From: Patulibacter americanus DSM 16676 | Lineage (GTDB): Bacteria > Actinomycetota > Thermoleophilia > Solirubrobacterales > Solirubrobacteraceae | Direction of reading: 5' to 3' | NCBI RefSeq assembly: GCF_000420025.1 | Contig: NZ_ATUD01000002.1 | Location: 400,975-464,974 of the forward strand | Length of the DNA: 64,000 nucleotides | Part shown: in pieces, positions 50,699 through 57,530 of the stretch | Layout of the letters: every line of letters begins with the position of its first letter | Numbering within the stretch: position 1 is the first letter of the stretch | The notes under the pieces: generated by a model | What the model saw: the letters and a program-made list of their open reading frames with translations, nothing else | What the model was told of the DNA's origin: nothing | Database searches by the model: none | Position numbers and translations under genes: made by a program

Positions 50699-51700
50699 AT
50701 GGCCAGCACTCCGCAGCACCCCCTCCCCTCGGGCTTCGGCGCCCGCACCACGGCCCGCGAGGTCCTCGAGGGCATCGACCTCTCCGGCAGGCTCGCCGTC
50801 GTCACCGGGGGCTACTCCGGGCTGGGGCTCGAGACCGTCCGCGCGCTGGCGCACGCCGGGGCGCACGTCGTCGTCCCCGCCCGCCGGCGGGAGCACGCGG
50901 AGCAGACCCTCGCCGAGGTCGCGCGCGAGGGGGAGGGCGTCGACGGCTTCGGTGCGGTCGAGGTCGACGGCATGGACCTGGGCGACCTGGGGAGCGTCCG
51001 CGCGTTCGCCGACCGCTTCGCGGTCTCGCGCCGGTCCATCGACCTGCTCATCAACAACGCCGCCGTCATGGCGAACCCCGAGACGCGGGTCGGTCCCGGG
51101 TGGGAGTCGCAGTTCGCCACGAACCACCTGGGCCACTACGCGCTCACGAACCTGCTCTGGCCCGCGCTGGCGACGGGCGACGGCGCCCGGGTCGTCGCGC
51201 TCTCGTCGACGGGCCACAAGCTCTCGCCGATCCGCTGGGACGACGTCATGTGGGAGCACGGCTACGACAAGTGGCAGGCCTACGGGCAGGCCAAGACCGC
51301 AAACAGCCTCTTCGCCGTGCACCTCGATGCGCGCGGCCAGGACGAGGGCGTGCGCGCCTTCGCCGCGCACCCGGGCGGCATCATGACCCCGCTGCAGCGC
51401 CACCTCCCGCGCGAGGAGATGATCGCCAACGGCTGGATGGACGAGGAGGGCAACGTGGACGAGCGCTTCAAGACCCCGGAGCAGGGCGCGTCGACGTCGA
51501 CCTGGGCGGCGACCTCGCCGCAGCTCGACGGGATGGGCGGCGTCTACTGCGAGGACTGCGACATCGCGGAGCCGACGGACGTCGGCGGGCCGACCGAGCG
51601 GACGTCCGGCGTCGACGCCCACGCGATCGACCCCGAGCAGGCCGCCCGGCTCTGGACGCTGTCGGCCGAGCTGACCGGCCTCGACGCGCTGCGCCGCTGA
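50699..51700 (+). CDS. SDR-family oxidoreductase
   Basis: A 333-residue SDR. The cofactor loop is VVTGGYSGLGLETVRALAHAG near residue 31, LLINNAAVMANPETR is the NNA strand, VVALSSTGHKLSP the catalytic Ser strand, and YGQAKTANSLFAVHL the YxxxK pair. The pattern is close to the retinol-dehydrogenase/WWOX-like SDRs. GGVYCEDCDIAEP near the C-terminus is common in actinobacterial members. CAGGGT, 6 nt before the ATG, may be a weak leaderless -10. Confidence 0.87.
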   Translation: MASTPQHPLPSGFGARTTAREVLEGIDLSGRLAVVTGGYSGLGLETVRALAHAGAHVVVPARRREHAEQTLAEVAREGEGVDGFGAVEVDGMDLGDLGSVRAFADRFAVSRRSIDLLINNAAVMANPETRVGPGWESQFATNHLGHYALTNLLWPALATGDGARVVALSSTGHKLSPIRWDDVMWEHGYDKWQAYGQAKTANSLFAVHLDARGQDEGVRAFAAHPGGIMTPLQRHLPREEMIANGWMDEEGNVDERFKTPEQGASTSTWAATSPQLDGMGGVYCEDCDIAEPTDVGGPTERTSGVDAHAIDPEQAARLWTLSAELTGLDALRR

Positions 51701-51708
51701 GCGGACCG

Positions 51709-52455
51709 ATGCTGGCCGCGGTCCAGGCGTACCTGCGGGCCGCGGCGGGCTCGGGCCGGACGGTCGAGATGGCGGGCCCGTTCGCGGTGCTGCTGCACCC
51801 GGGCACGGCGATGCCCCACGCGAGCTACGCGATCCCGCACGCCGGGGCCGAGCCGACCGCGGCGGACGTCGCGCTGCTGCTCGCGGCGTTCCGGCGCGCC
51901 CACCGGACGCCCCGGCTGGAGTACCTGCCCGCGTTGGCGCCCGCCGTCGAGGAGGCGGTGACGGACCACGGGTTCGCCGTCGAGGGCCGGCTCGACCTCA
52001 TGGCCTGCCGCCCGGCGGACGCCCGGCCCGTGCCGGCGGGGGAGGGCGTGACGCTGCACGACGTCGACCCGGCCGCGGACCCGGCGGCCGCCGAGGATCT
52101 CGTCCGCGTGCAGCACGAGGCGTTCGGCGAGCGGCCGACGCCGTCGGAGGTGGGGGCGTCCGTCGCCCGGATGTCGACCCCCGCGGTGCTCGCCCGGGTG
52201 GACGGGCAGCCGGCCGGGGGTGGCGCGTGCCTCGAGATCCGGGGCGGCACGACCGAGGTCGTCGGGATCGGCACGCTCCCCGCGTTCCGCGGGCGCGGCG
52301 TGGCGGCGGCGGTCACCGCCCGTCTCGTGCAGCGCGCGTTCGCGGCGGGCGCCGAGATCGCCGTACTCACGCCGGGCGACGAGGCGACGGGCCGCATCTA
52401 CGCCCGCTGCGGCTTCTCCGTCCGCGGCGAGATGCTGCACCTGCGGGCCGCCTGA
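51709..52455 (+). CDS. GNAT family N-acetyltransferase
   Basis: A 248-residue two-part acetyltransferase. The C-terminal GNAT core carries VVGIGTLPAFRGRGVAAAVTARLVQRAF (CoA-binding QxxGxG/A-like) and AVLTPGDEATGRIYARCGFSVRGEM. The N-terminal half is a second degenerate GNAT-like region (PFAVLLHPGTAMPHASYAIP). The acceptor is unknown. It follows the SDR stop by 8 bp, so the two are probably cotranscribed. Confidence 0.8.
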   Translation: MLAAVQAYLRAAAGSGRTVEMAGPFAVLLHPGTAMPHASYAIPHAGAEPTAADVALLLAAFRRAHRTPRLEYLPALAPAVEEAVTDHGFAVEGRLDLMACRPADARPVPAGEGVTLHDVDPAADPAAAEDLVRVQHEAFGERPTPSEVGASVARMSTPAVLARVDGQPAGGGACLEIRGGTTEVVGIGTLPAFRGRGVAAAVTARLVQRAFAAGAEIAVLTPGDEATGRIYARCGFSVRGEMLHLRAA

Positions 52456-52461
52456 GCGTCC

Positions 52462-53034
52462 TCAGGCGCGCGACGGGTCCGTGCGCAGCAGCGGGTCCCG
52501 CGCGGCGAGGCGCTCGAGCACGACGAGGGTGCCGACGCGCTGCATGAGGAGGAACTCCCCGTTCGTGACGCCCACGGCCTGCAGGAGCGTCGGCCCGTCC
52601 TCCACGGTCACCAGCGGGTCGTCGCGCAGGCCGACGGCCACGAGCCCGGAGTCGCCGCCGTCGAGGGGCGCACCGGGGGCCAGCCGCGCCCCGGCGTGGA
52701 AGGCCCGGCCGACGGCGACGCTCGTCCGCGCCGTGCCCAGCAGGAGGGAGAACGCCCACTCCGGCGGGCGGTCCGCGGCCGGGACGATCACCGTGAGCTC
52801 CTGCCCCAGCGGCTCCGTCGGGCCGTCCCCGGCGGGGCGCACGTCGGCGAGTCCGGCGGTGACGAGGTGCCAGCCCTCCCCGAAGCGGTGCGCGTCGACG
52901 CCGACGGGGAGCGGCGCGTCGGCGGCCCGGCCCGCGGCGAGCGGCGGAGCGGGGAGCCGGGCCTGCGGCGGACCGTGGACGGCCGCGAACGCGCGCCGGA
53001 CGGCGGAGAGGGCGTTCGCGGGCGCGTCGGTCAC
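52462..53034 (-). CDS. Suppressor-of-fused (SUFU) domain protein
   Basis: A 190-residue protein. HRFGEGWHLVTAGLADV, LGQELTVIVPAADRPPEWAFSLLLGTARTSVAVGRAFHAGARL and LVAVGLRDDPLVTVEDGPTLLQAVGVTNGEFLLMQ match the bacterial SUFU-domain family (SUFU named after the eukaryotic Hedgehog regulator). The bacterial role is unknown; related domains appear as immunity proteins of toxin systems. No toxin gene is adjacent. TAGGGT (minus strand, 53042-53047) is 7 nt before the GTG. Confidence 0.78.
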   Translation of the reverse strand: MTDAPANALSAVRRAFAAVHGPPQARLPAPPLAAGRAADAPLPVGVDAHRFGEGWHLVTAGLADVRPAGDGPTEPLGQELTVIVPAADRPPEWAFSLLLGTARTSVAVGRAFHAGARLAPGAPLDGGDSGLVAVGLRDDPLVTVEDGPTLLQAVGVTNGEFLLMQRVGTLVVLERLAARDPLLRTDPSRA

Positions 53035-53094
53035 CGAGCAGACCCTAGACCGCCCGGTGCGCCGACCTCACCGAGGCGGACGGGCGTCGGCCTG

Positions 53095-53226
53095 ACCGAG
53101 GAGGACGACCGTGCCGGTCAGGCCGCCCGATTCCGCGAACCGCTCGGGATCTTCGGCTCGATGGGGCTGGACGCCGGGCTCCTGGCCCGCGGCGAGGTGG
53201 CCGAGATCGCCGCCGCCGTCGGCTGA
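53095..53226 (+). pseudogene. Coding-like remnant without a good start
   Basis: The frame ending at 53226 reads LTEEDDRAGQAARFREPLG followed by IFGSMGLDAGLLARGEVAEI and AAAVG, with strong GC3 bias like real genes. It has no ATG, GTG or TTG with a ribosome site before the Met at 53159. It may be the 3' end of a decayed gene, or a small protein with an unusual start. Confidence 0.3.
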
Positions 53227-53347
53227 GTGCATCGACCGCGGCGCGGCGCCCACGACCGGGTCCCCACGGAGGTCGGTGGCCCCGCCGCCGCTCGGCTGCA
53301 GGGCGCATTGTGGCGCCGGACGGCCGGGGCACTAGGATCGCCGACGA

Positions 53348-54124
53348 ATGCCGGACGCACGCGTCGACATCGATCGCCTCGCGGGGATCATCGAGAACCT
53401 CGCCGAGCAGCTCGCCGTCGCCCGCGACGCGCTCGTCGAGCTGAGCGCGGAGGTCCGCCTACCGGCGGAGCGCTCGGCGGACCGCAACGGTCACGGGGGC
53501 GCGCCGCCGTCGGGCGCCATCCCGCGCACGGGGCAGCCGACGATGCCCGGTGCGCCCGTCGCCGTCCCGGCTCCCGCGCCGCCGACGGAGGTCCCGGCGC
53601 CGCCGTCCTTCGGCGTTCCGGCCGGCGTCGCCGCTGGTGCCCCGGCGCCTCCGGCGCCGCTGGCAGCACAGCACGCCGCGCTGACGCAGCCGGAGCTGAC
53701 CGAGGTCGACCCGTGGACCCCGCACCCGGCCGGGGCGTGGCGGCCGGAGCGCATCGGCACGGACCCCCACCTGGAGGACGAGGACGCGCCTCCCGAGGCC
53801 GCACCGCCCGCCGGCACGATGGTTCCGCGCGCGCAGGTCGCGAGCCTGCAGGGGGTGCCGCTGCTGAGCGCGGGCCTCGTCGAGTCCGTGGTCGGCCCGA
53901 TCGCCGACCTGCCGGAGCTCGACGCGATCGAGGCCCGGATCGGCCGCTTCCACGGGGTCGAGGCCGTCACCGTGCACCGACTCGAAGGCAGCGACGCGCT
54001 GCTCCTCATCGAGCTCGAGCACCCCATCCCGCTGGCCGACATGCTGCGCGAGGACCTGGGCCGGCCGGTGGCCTCGTGCCGCCTGGCCGAGGGGCGGATC
54101 GTCGTGGAGCTCGCCCCGGAGTGA
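53348..54124 (+). CDS. Unknown protein with Pro-rich linker
   Basis: A 258-residue protein of three parts: an N-terminal helix (MPDARVDIDRLAGIIENLAEQLAVARDALVEL, residues 1-32), a Pro/Ala-rich linker to about residue 155, and a C-terminal alpha/beta domain (IADLPELDAIEARIGRFHGVEAVTVHRLEGSDALLLIELEHPIPLADMLRE) resembling a ferredoxin-like or ACT-like fold. No family recognised; the C-terminal domain may be a small ligand-binding module. TAGGAT at 53333-53338 is 9 nt before the ATG. Confidence 0.65.
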   Translation: MPDARVDIDRLAGIIENLAEQLAVARDALVELSAEVRLPAERSADRNGHGGAPPSGAIPRTGQPTMPGAPVAVPAPAPPTEVPAPPSFGVPAGVAAGAPAPPAPLAAQHAALTQPELTEVDPWTPHPAGAWRPERIGTDPHLEDEDAPPEAAPPAGTMVPRAQVASLQGVPLLSAGLVESVVGPIADLPELDAIEARIGRFHGVEAVTVHRLEGSDALLLIELEHPIPLADMLREDLGRPVASCRLAEGRIVVELAPE

Positions 54125-54177
54125 TCCTGGGCGGGCGTCACCGCCGCCTCCGCAAAACGCGCCCGTCGGTGCCGTCG

Positions 54178-54248
54178 TGGCACCACATGGCGCCATGTGG
54201 TGCCAATAGTGCTTGCGGTGGTGCCACCGTGGTGTCATAGTGGCGCCA
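54178..54248. promoter_or_regulatory. Six-box phased operator array before the RHH gene
   Basis: Six 8-bp boxes with consensus TGGYGCCA or its complement start at 54178 (TGGCACCA), 54188 (TGGCGCCA), 54198 (TGGTGCCA), 54219 (TGGTGCCA), 54230 (TGGTGTCA) and 54241 (TGGCGCCA). The spacings 10, 10, 21, 11 and 11 put all boxes on nearly one DNA face. The first three form a perfect 28-bp palindrome (54178-54205). The last box ends on the first base of the RHH start codon. Confidence 0.85.
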
Positions 54249-54748
54249 TGGACCTCACCCGCTACGTCGACCAGCTCCGCACGGAGCTGGCCGCGGCTGC
54301 CGGCGCCGGGGGCGACGACGCCCGCGCGCTCGCCGAGCGCCTGACCGCCCCGCTCGAGTCCTCGGTACGGCTCATGCTGCTCCAGGCGCTCTCCGCCGCG
54401 GCCGACGAGGTCACGCAGGAGATCGCGCCCGCCGCCGTCGACCTGCGGCTGCGCGGGGGCGAGCCCGAGTTCGTGGTGACCGGCGCGCCGCAGGACGCGG
54501 GCACCGCCTACGACGCCCCGCCCGCGCCCGCACCGCCGCGGGAGCCCGACGACGGCGCCACCGCCCGCGTCAACCTGCGGCTGCCCGAGGGCCTGAAGGC
54601 CGACGTCGAGCGGGCGGCGGCCCGCGACGGCCTGTCCGTCAACGCGTGGCTGGTGCGCGCCGCCTCCGCGGCGCTCCAGGAGCCCGGGCAGCCCGCACGC
54701 CAGCGCGGCGGCCGCGTCGGCCAGAGCTTCACGGGGTGGGTCCGGTGA
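54248..54748 (+). CDS. RHH-type (HicB/Arc-like) DNA-binding protein
   Basis: A 166-residue protein. The N-terminal region is helical with a short strand segment (MLLQALSAAADEVTQEIAPAAVDLRLRGGEPEFVVT). The C-terminal ribbon-helix-helix is TARVNLRLPEGLKADVERAAARDGLSVNAWLVRAASAAL at about residues 106-144. It is annotated in relatives as a HicB-family antitoxin, but no HicA toxin gene is present, and it is probably a repressor. The upstream operator array argues for autoregulation. ATG 54248 follows the array; an in-frame ATG at 54197 lies inside it and is rejected. Confidence 0.78.
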   Translation: MDLTRYVDQLRTELAAAAGAGGDDARALAERLTAPLESSVRLMLLQALSAAADEVTQEIAPAAVDLRLRGGEPEFVVTGAPQDAGTAYDAPPAPAPPREPDDGATARVNLRLPEGLKADVERAAARDGLSVNAWLVRAASAALQEPGQPARQRGGRVGQSFTGWVR

Positions 54749-54816
54749 CCGCCCGCCACGACGGCGCCTCGGCGCTCGTCCCGTCCCGATCGACCAAACG
54801 CGAGGACTCCTCCGAC

Positions 54817-55662
54817 ATGAGCATCTTCCAGACCCCGGGGCCCGTGGTGGCCACGGTCGACCTCGCCGTCGGCGGCGTCCGCATCACCGCCGAGGACCGC
54901 GACGACACCACCGTCGACGTCCGCCCGAGCGACCCGCGCAACGCCGCCGACCGCGACGCCGCCGAGGGCACGCAGGTGACCTTCGCCGACGGCCGCCTCG
55001 AGGTCCGCGCGCCCCGGCTGCGCGGGTGGCTCAGCCTGCGCGGCGGCGGCTCCGTCGACGTCGCGGTGGCCCTCCCGCACGGCTCCGACGTGCGCGGCAC
55101 GGGGGCCTCGGCCGACTTCGCCTGCGTGGGCCGTCTGGGGGAGTGCCGGATCAAGACCGGCCTGGGCCAGGTGCGCGTCGACGAGGCGGGGCCCGTCGAC
55201 CTGAAGAGCGGGGTCGGCGACATCACCGTCGAGCGCGCGACGGGGCGCGCCCAGGTCGTCGCGGGCTCCGGTGACGTGCGGATCGGGACGCTCGACGCCG
55301 GCGGTGCCGTCAAGAACGCCAACGGCGCCACCTGGATCGAGAGCTCGGCCGCCGAGCTGCGGATCAACGCCGCCAACGGCGACATCACGGTCGACCGCGC
55401 CGATGCCGACCTGACGGCGAAGGCGGCCAACGGCGCGGTGCGCCTGCGCGAGGCGGTGCGCGGCTCCGTGGTCCTCGAGACCCGGATCGGCGACGTCGAG
55501 GTCGGCATCCGCGAGGGCACCGCCGCGTGGGTCGACGCGAACGCGACCGCGGGCAAGGTCCGCAACACGCTCGAGGAGGGCGCGGCGCCCGGGCCCGGCA
55601 CCGAGACCGTCCAGGTCCGCGCCCGCACGTCCGTGGGGGAGATCGTGATCCGCCGCCCCTAG
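54817..55662 (+). CDS. DUF4097 beta-strand-repeat protein
   Basis: A 281-residue protein. The opening MSIFQTPGPVVATVDLAVGGVRITAEDRDDTTVDVRPSD is the usual DUF4097 start. Then comes a regular series of short strands (VDLKSGVGDITVERATGRAQVVAGSGDVRIGTLD, AANGDITVDRADADLTAKAANGAVRLREAV, LETRIGDVEVGI) that should form a right-handed beta-helix or adhesin-like solenoid. No signal peptide is seen, so it may be cytosolic. GAGGA 10 nt before ATG 54817 and family alignment favour this start; GTG 54745 overlapping the RHH stop is an alternative. Confidence 0.78.
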   Translation: MSIFQTPGPVVATVDLAVGGVRITAEDRDDTTVDVRPSDPRNAADRDAAEGTQVTFADGRLEVRAPRLRGWLSLRGGGSVDVAVALPHGSDVRGTGASADFACVGRLGECRIKTGLGQVRVDEAGPVDLKSGVGDITVERATGRAQVVAGSGDVRIGTLDAGGAVKNANGATWIESSAAELRINAANGDITVDRADADLTAKAANGAVRLREAVRGSVVLETRIGDVEVGIREGTAAWVDANATAGKVRNTLEEGAAPGPGTETVQVRARTSVGEIVIRRP

Positions 55663-55789
55663 CCGCCGGCGCCGCCCGGCGCCCGCGCCCCACCGCACGC
55701 GGAGCACGCCGTCCGCGCCGCTCGCCCGCCGCTGCCGCTCGCCCGGCGCTGCCGCACGCCCGTACGCACGACCACGTCCTGGAGTCCCC

Positions 55790-56833
55790 ATGTCCGCCGC
55801 CCGTCCCCCCGACCATCCCGCCGACGACGACACCGCCATCCGCGTCCGCGGCGTCCGCCACGCGTTCGGCGACGTCGTCGCGCTCGACGGCCTCGACCTC
55901 GACGTCCGCGCCGGCACGGTTCTCGGCCTGCTCGGACCGGACGGCGCGGGCAAGACGACGCTCGTCCGCATCCTCGCCACGCTCGTGCGCCCCGACGCCG
56001 GGACCGCGCGGGTCCTCGGCTTCGACATCGTCGACGACGCGCTCGCGGTGCGTCGGCGGATCGGGCTCGCGGGCCGGTTCCCGGCCGTCGACGGCGAGCG
56101 CACGGGCCGCGAGAACCTCGAGACGATCGGTCGCCTCGACCGGCTGCCTGCGGCGATCGCCCGGCGCCGAGCGTCCGACGTCCTCGAGCGCTTCGGCCTC
56201 GCCGACGCCGCCGACCGGGCCGTCTCGACGTACTCGGGCGGCATGCGCCGGCGCCTGCACCTGGCCGCGAGCTTGACGGGGCGCCCGCCGGTGATCCTGC
56301 TGGACGAGCCGACCACGGGACTGGATCGCGCGACGCGCCAGGAGCTGTGGGCGAGCGTGGACGAGCTGCGCCGCGCCGGCACCACGGTGCTCCTGACGAC
56401 CCAGCACCTCGAGGAGGCCGACCGCCTCGCGCAGCGGATCGCCGTGGTCGACCACGGACGCATCGCCGCCCAGGGCACGGCGGCGGAGCTCAAGGCGGCC
56501 GTCGGCTCCGACGTCCTCACCGTTCGGCTGGCCGATCCGGCCCGCGCGACGGGCGTCGTCGCCGTCCTGGTCGACCTCGACACGACCGGCGTGCCCTTCG
56601 CGGACGGGGCGGCGGGCGAGCTGCGGCTCGCGGTCGCATCCCTGGACGCGGCGGCCGAGGCGGTCCGCCGGCTCGACGCCCACGGCGTGCGGATCGCCGC
56701 GACCGCGATCGAGCGGCCGACCCTCGACGACGTCTTCCTGACCCTCACGGGCCGACGGTCCGACGACCACGCCGCCACCGACGTCCGCACCCGGGAGCAG
56801 GTCGCGCGGACCGCGCCGGCGGCCCGGCACTAG
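55790..56833 (+). CDS. ABC transporter ATPase, DrrA-like, without a permease
   Basis: A 347-residue ATPase of the drug-export (DrrA/CcmA) type. Walker A is GPDGAGKTT (Asp in place of the usual Asn after GP), the Q-loop region is LAGRFPAVDGERTGRENLE, the signature STYSGGMRRRLHLAASL, Walker B PPVILLDEPTTGLD, and the H-loop TTQHLEEAD. Its C-terminal DUF4162-like tail is present. No membrane permease gene lies next to it, though DrrA normally has a DrrB partner. It follows the RHH and DUF4097 genes with a 127-bp gap. Confidence 0.88.
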   Translation: MSAARPPDHPADDDTAIRVRGVRHAFGDVVALDGLDLDVRAGTVLGLLGPDGAGKTTLVRILATLVRPDAGTARVLGFDIVDDALAVRRRIGLAGRFPAVDGERTGRENLETIGRLDRLPAAIARRRASDVLERFGLADAADRAVSTYSGGMRRRLHLAASLTGRPPVILLDEPTTGLDRATRQELWASVDELRRAGTTVLLTTQHLEEADRLAQRIAVVDHGRIAAQGTAAELKAAVGSDVLTVRLADPARATGVVAVLVDLDTTGVPFADGAAGELRLAVASLDAAAEAVRRLDAHGVRIAATAIERPTLDDVFLTLTGRRSDDHAATDVRTREQVARTAPAARH

Positions 56834-56843
56834 GGTCCACCGC

Positions 56844-57149
56844 ATGGTCACGATCCACCTCCGGTACGAGCTCGACGACACGAAGCTCGACGACTTCGAG
56901 GAGTACGGGCGGCGGTGGGTCGGGCTCGTCAACCGGCTCGGCGGCGAGCACCACGGGTACTTCCTGCCCAGCGAGGGCGACAGCGACGTGGCCTACGCGC
57001 TGTTCACGTTCCCGAGCCTCGCCCGCTACGAGCAGTACCGGCAGGAGGCCGCGACGGACCCGGAGTGCCAGGCGGCGTTCGAGCTGGCGCGCACGACGGG
57101 CTGCATCAAGCGGTACGAGCGCCGGTTCCTGCGCCCGCTCGACGCCTGA
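56844..57149 (+). CDS. NIPSNAP-family small protein
   Basis: A 101-residue ferredoxin-like-fold protein: VTIHLRYELDDTKLDDFEEYGRRWVGLVNRLGGEHHGYFLPSEGD and AYALFTFPSLARYEQYRQEAATDPECQAAF are the NIPSNAP/DUF pattern, seen in dimeric alpha-beta barrels. Function unknown. TAGGGT at 56831-56836 is 7 nt before the ATG, directly behind the ATPase gene. Confidence 0.8.
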   Translation: MVTIHLRYELDDTKLDDFEEYGRRWVGLVNRLGGEHHGYFLPSEGDSDVAYALFTFPSLARYEQYRQEAATDPECQAAFELARTTGCIKRYERRFLRPLDA

Positions 57150-57192
57150 GCGCCCGCGCCCCGGCCCGCGGCGGTGTGCCAGCATCGCCGCG

Positions 57193-57435
57193 ATGCCCGA
57201 CGTCGATCGTCCCGTCCCGCCCGGCCGCTACCGCCACTACAAGGGCCCGGAGTACGAGGTGCTGCACGAGGCGCGCCACTCCGAGACGGAGGAGGCCCTC
57301 GTCGTCTACCGCGCGCTCTACGGCGAGCGCGGGGTCTGGGTGCGGCCGAAGGCGATGTGGCTGGAGACGGTGACCGTCGACGGCCGGCAGGTGCCGCGCT
57401 TCGCCCTGGTCGACGCGGCGGCACCCGCAGCCTGA
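57193..57435 (+). CDS. DUF1653 small protein
   Basis: An 80-residue protein with the DUF1653 core GRYRHYKGPEYEVLHEARHSETEEALVVYRALYGERGVWVRPKAMWLETV. The family is small and uncharacterised; the fold is probably beta-barrel. CAGCAT 7 nt before the ATG may be a weak -10. It is followed by a 95-bp gap. Confidence 0.85.
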   Translation: MPDVDRPVPPGRYRHYKGPEYEVLHEARHSETEEALVVYRALYGERGVWVRPKAMWLETVTVDGRQVPRFALVDAAAPAA

Positions 57436-57530
57436 CGCGGCGGGGTGCGCCACGGCGACCACGTGCGCCGCTCCCACGTTGGCCCGTTGGCGCATGTGCA
57501 GTCCCTCCACCCGCACCTAGTGTTGGCGGC

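Noticed and set aside
54197..54247. An in-frame upstream ATG for the RHH gene
   Set aside because: It lies inside the box array; translation of operator DNA is unlikely and the extra residues are not RHH-like.
54248..54748. A HicAB toxin-antitoxin system
   Set aside because: Only an RHH/HicB-like C-terminus is present; no HicA-sized dsRNA-binding toxin frame occurs on either side.
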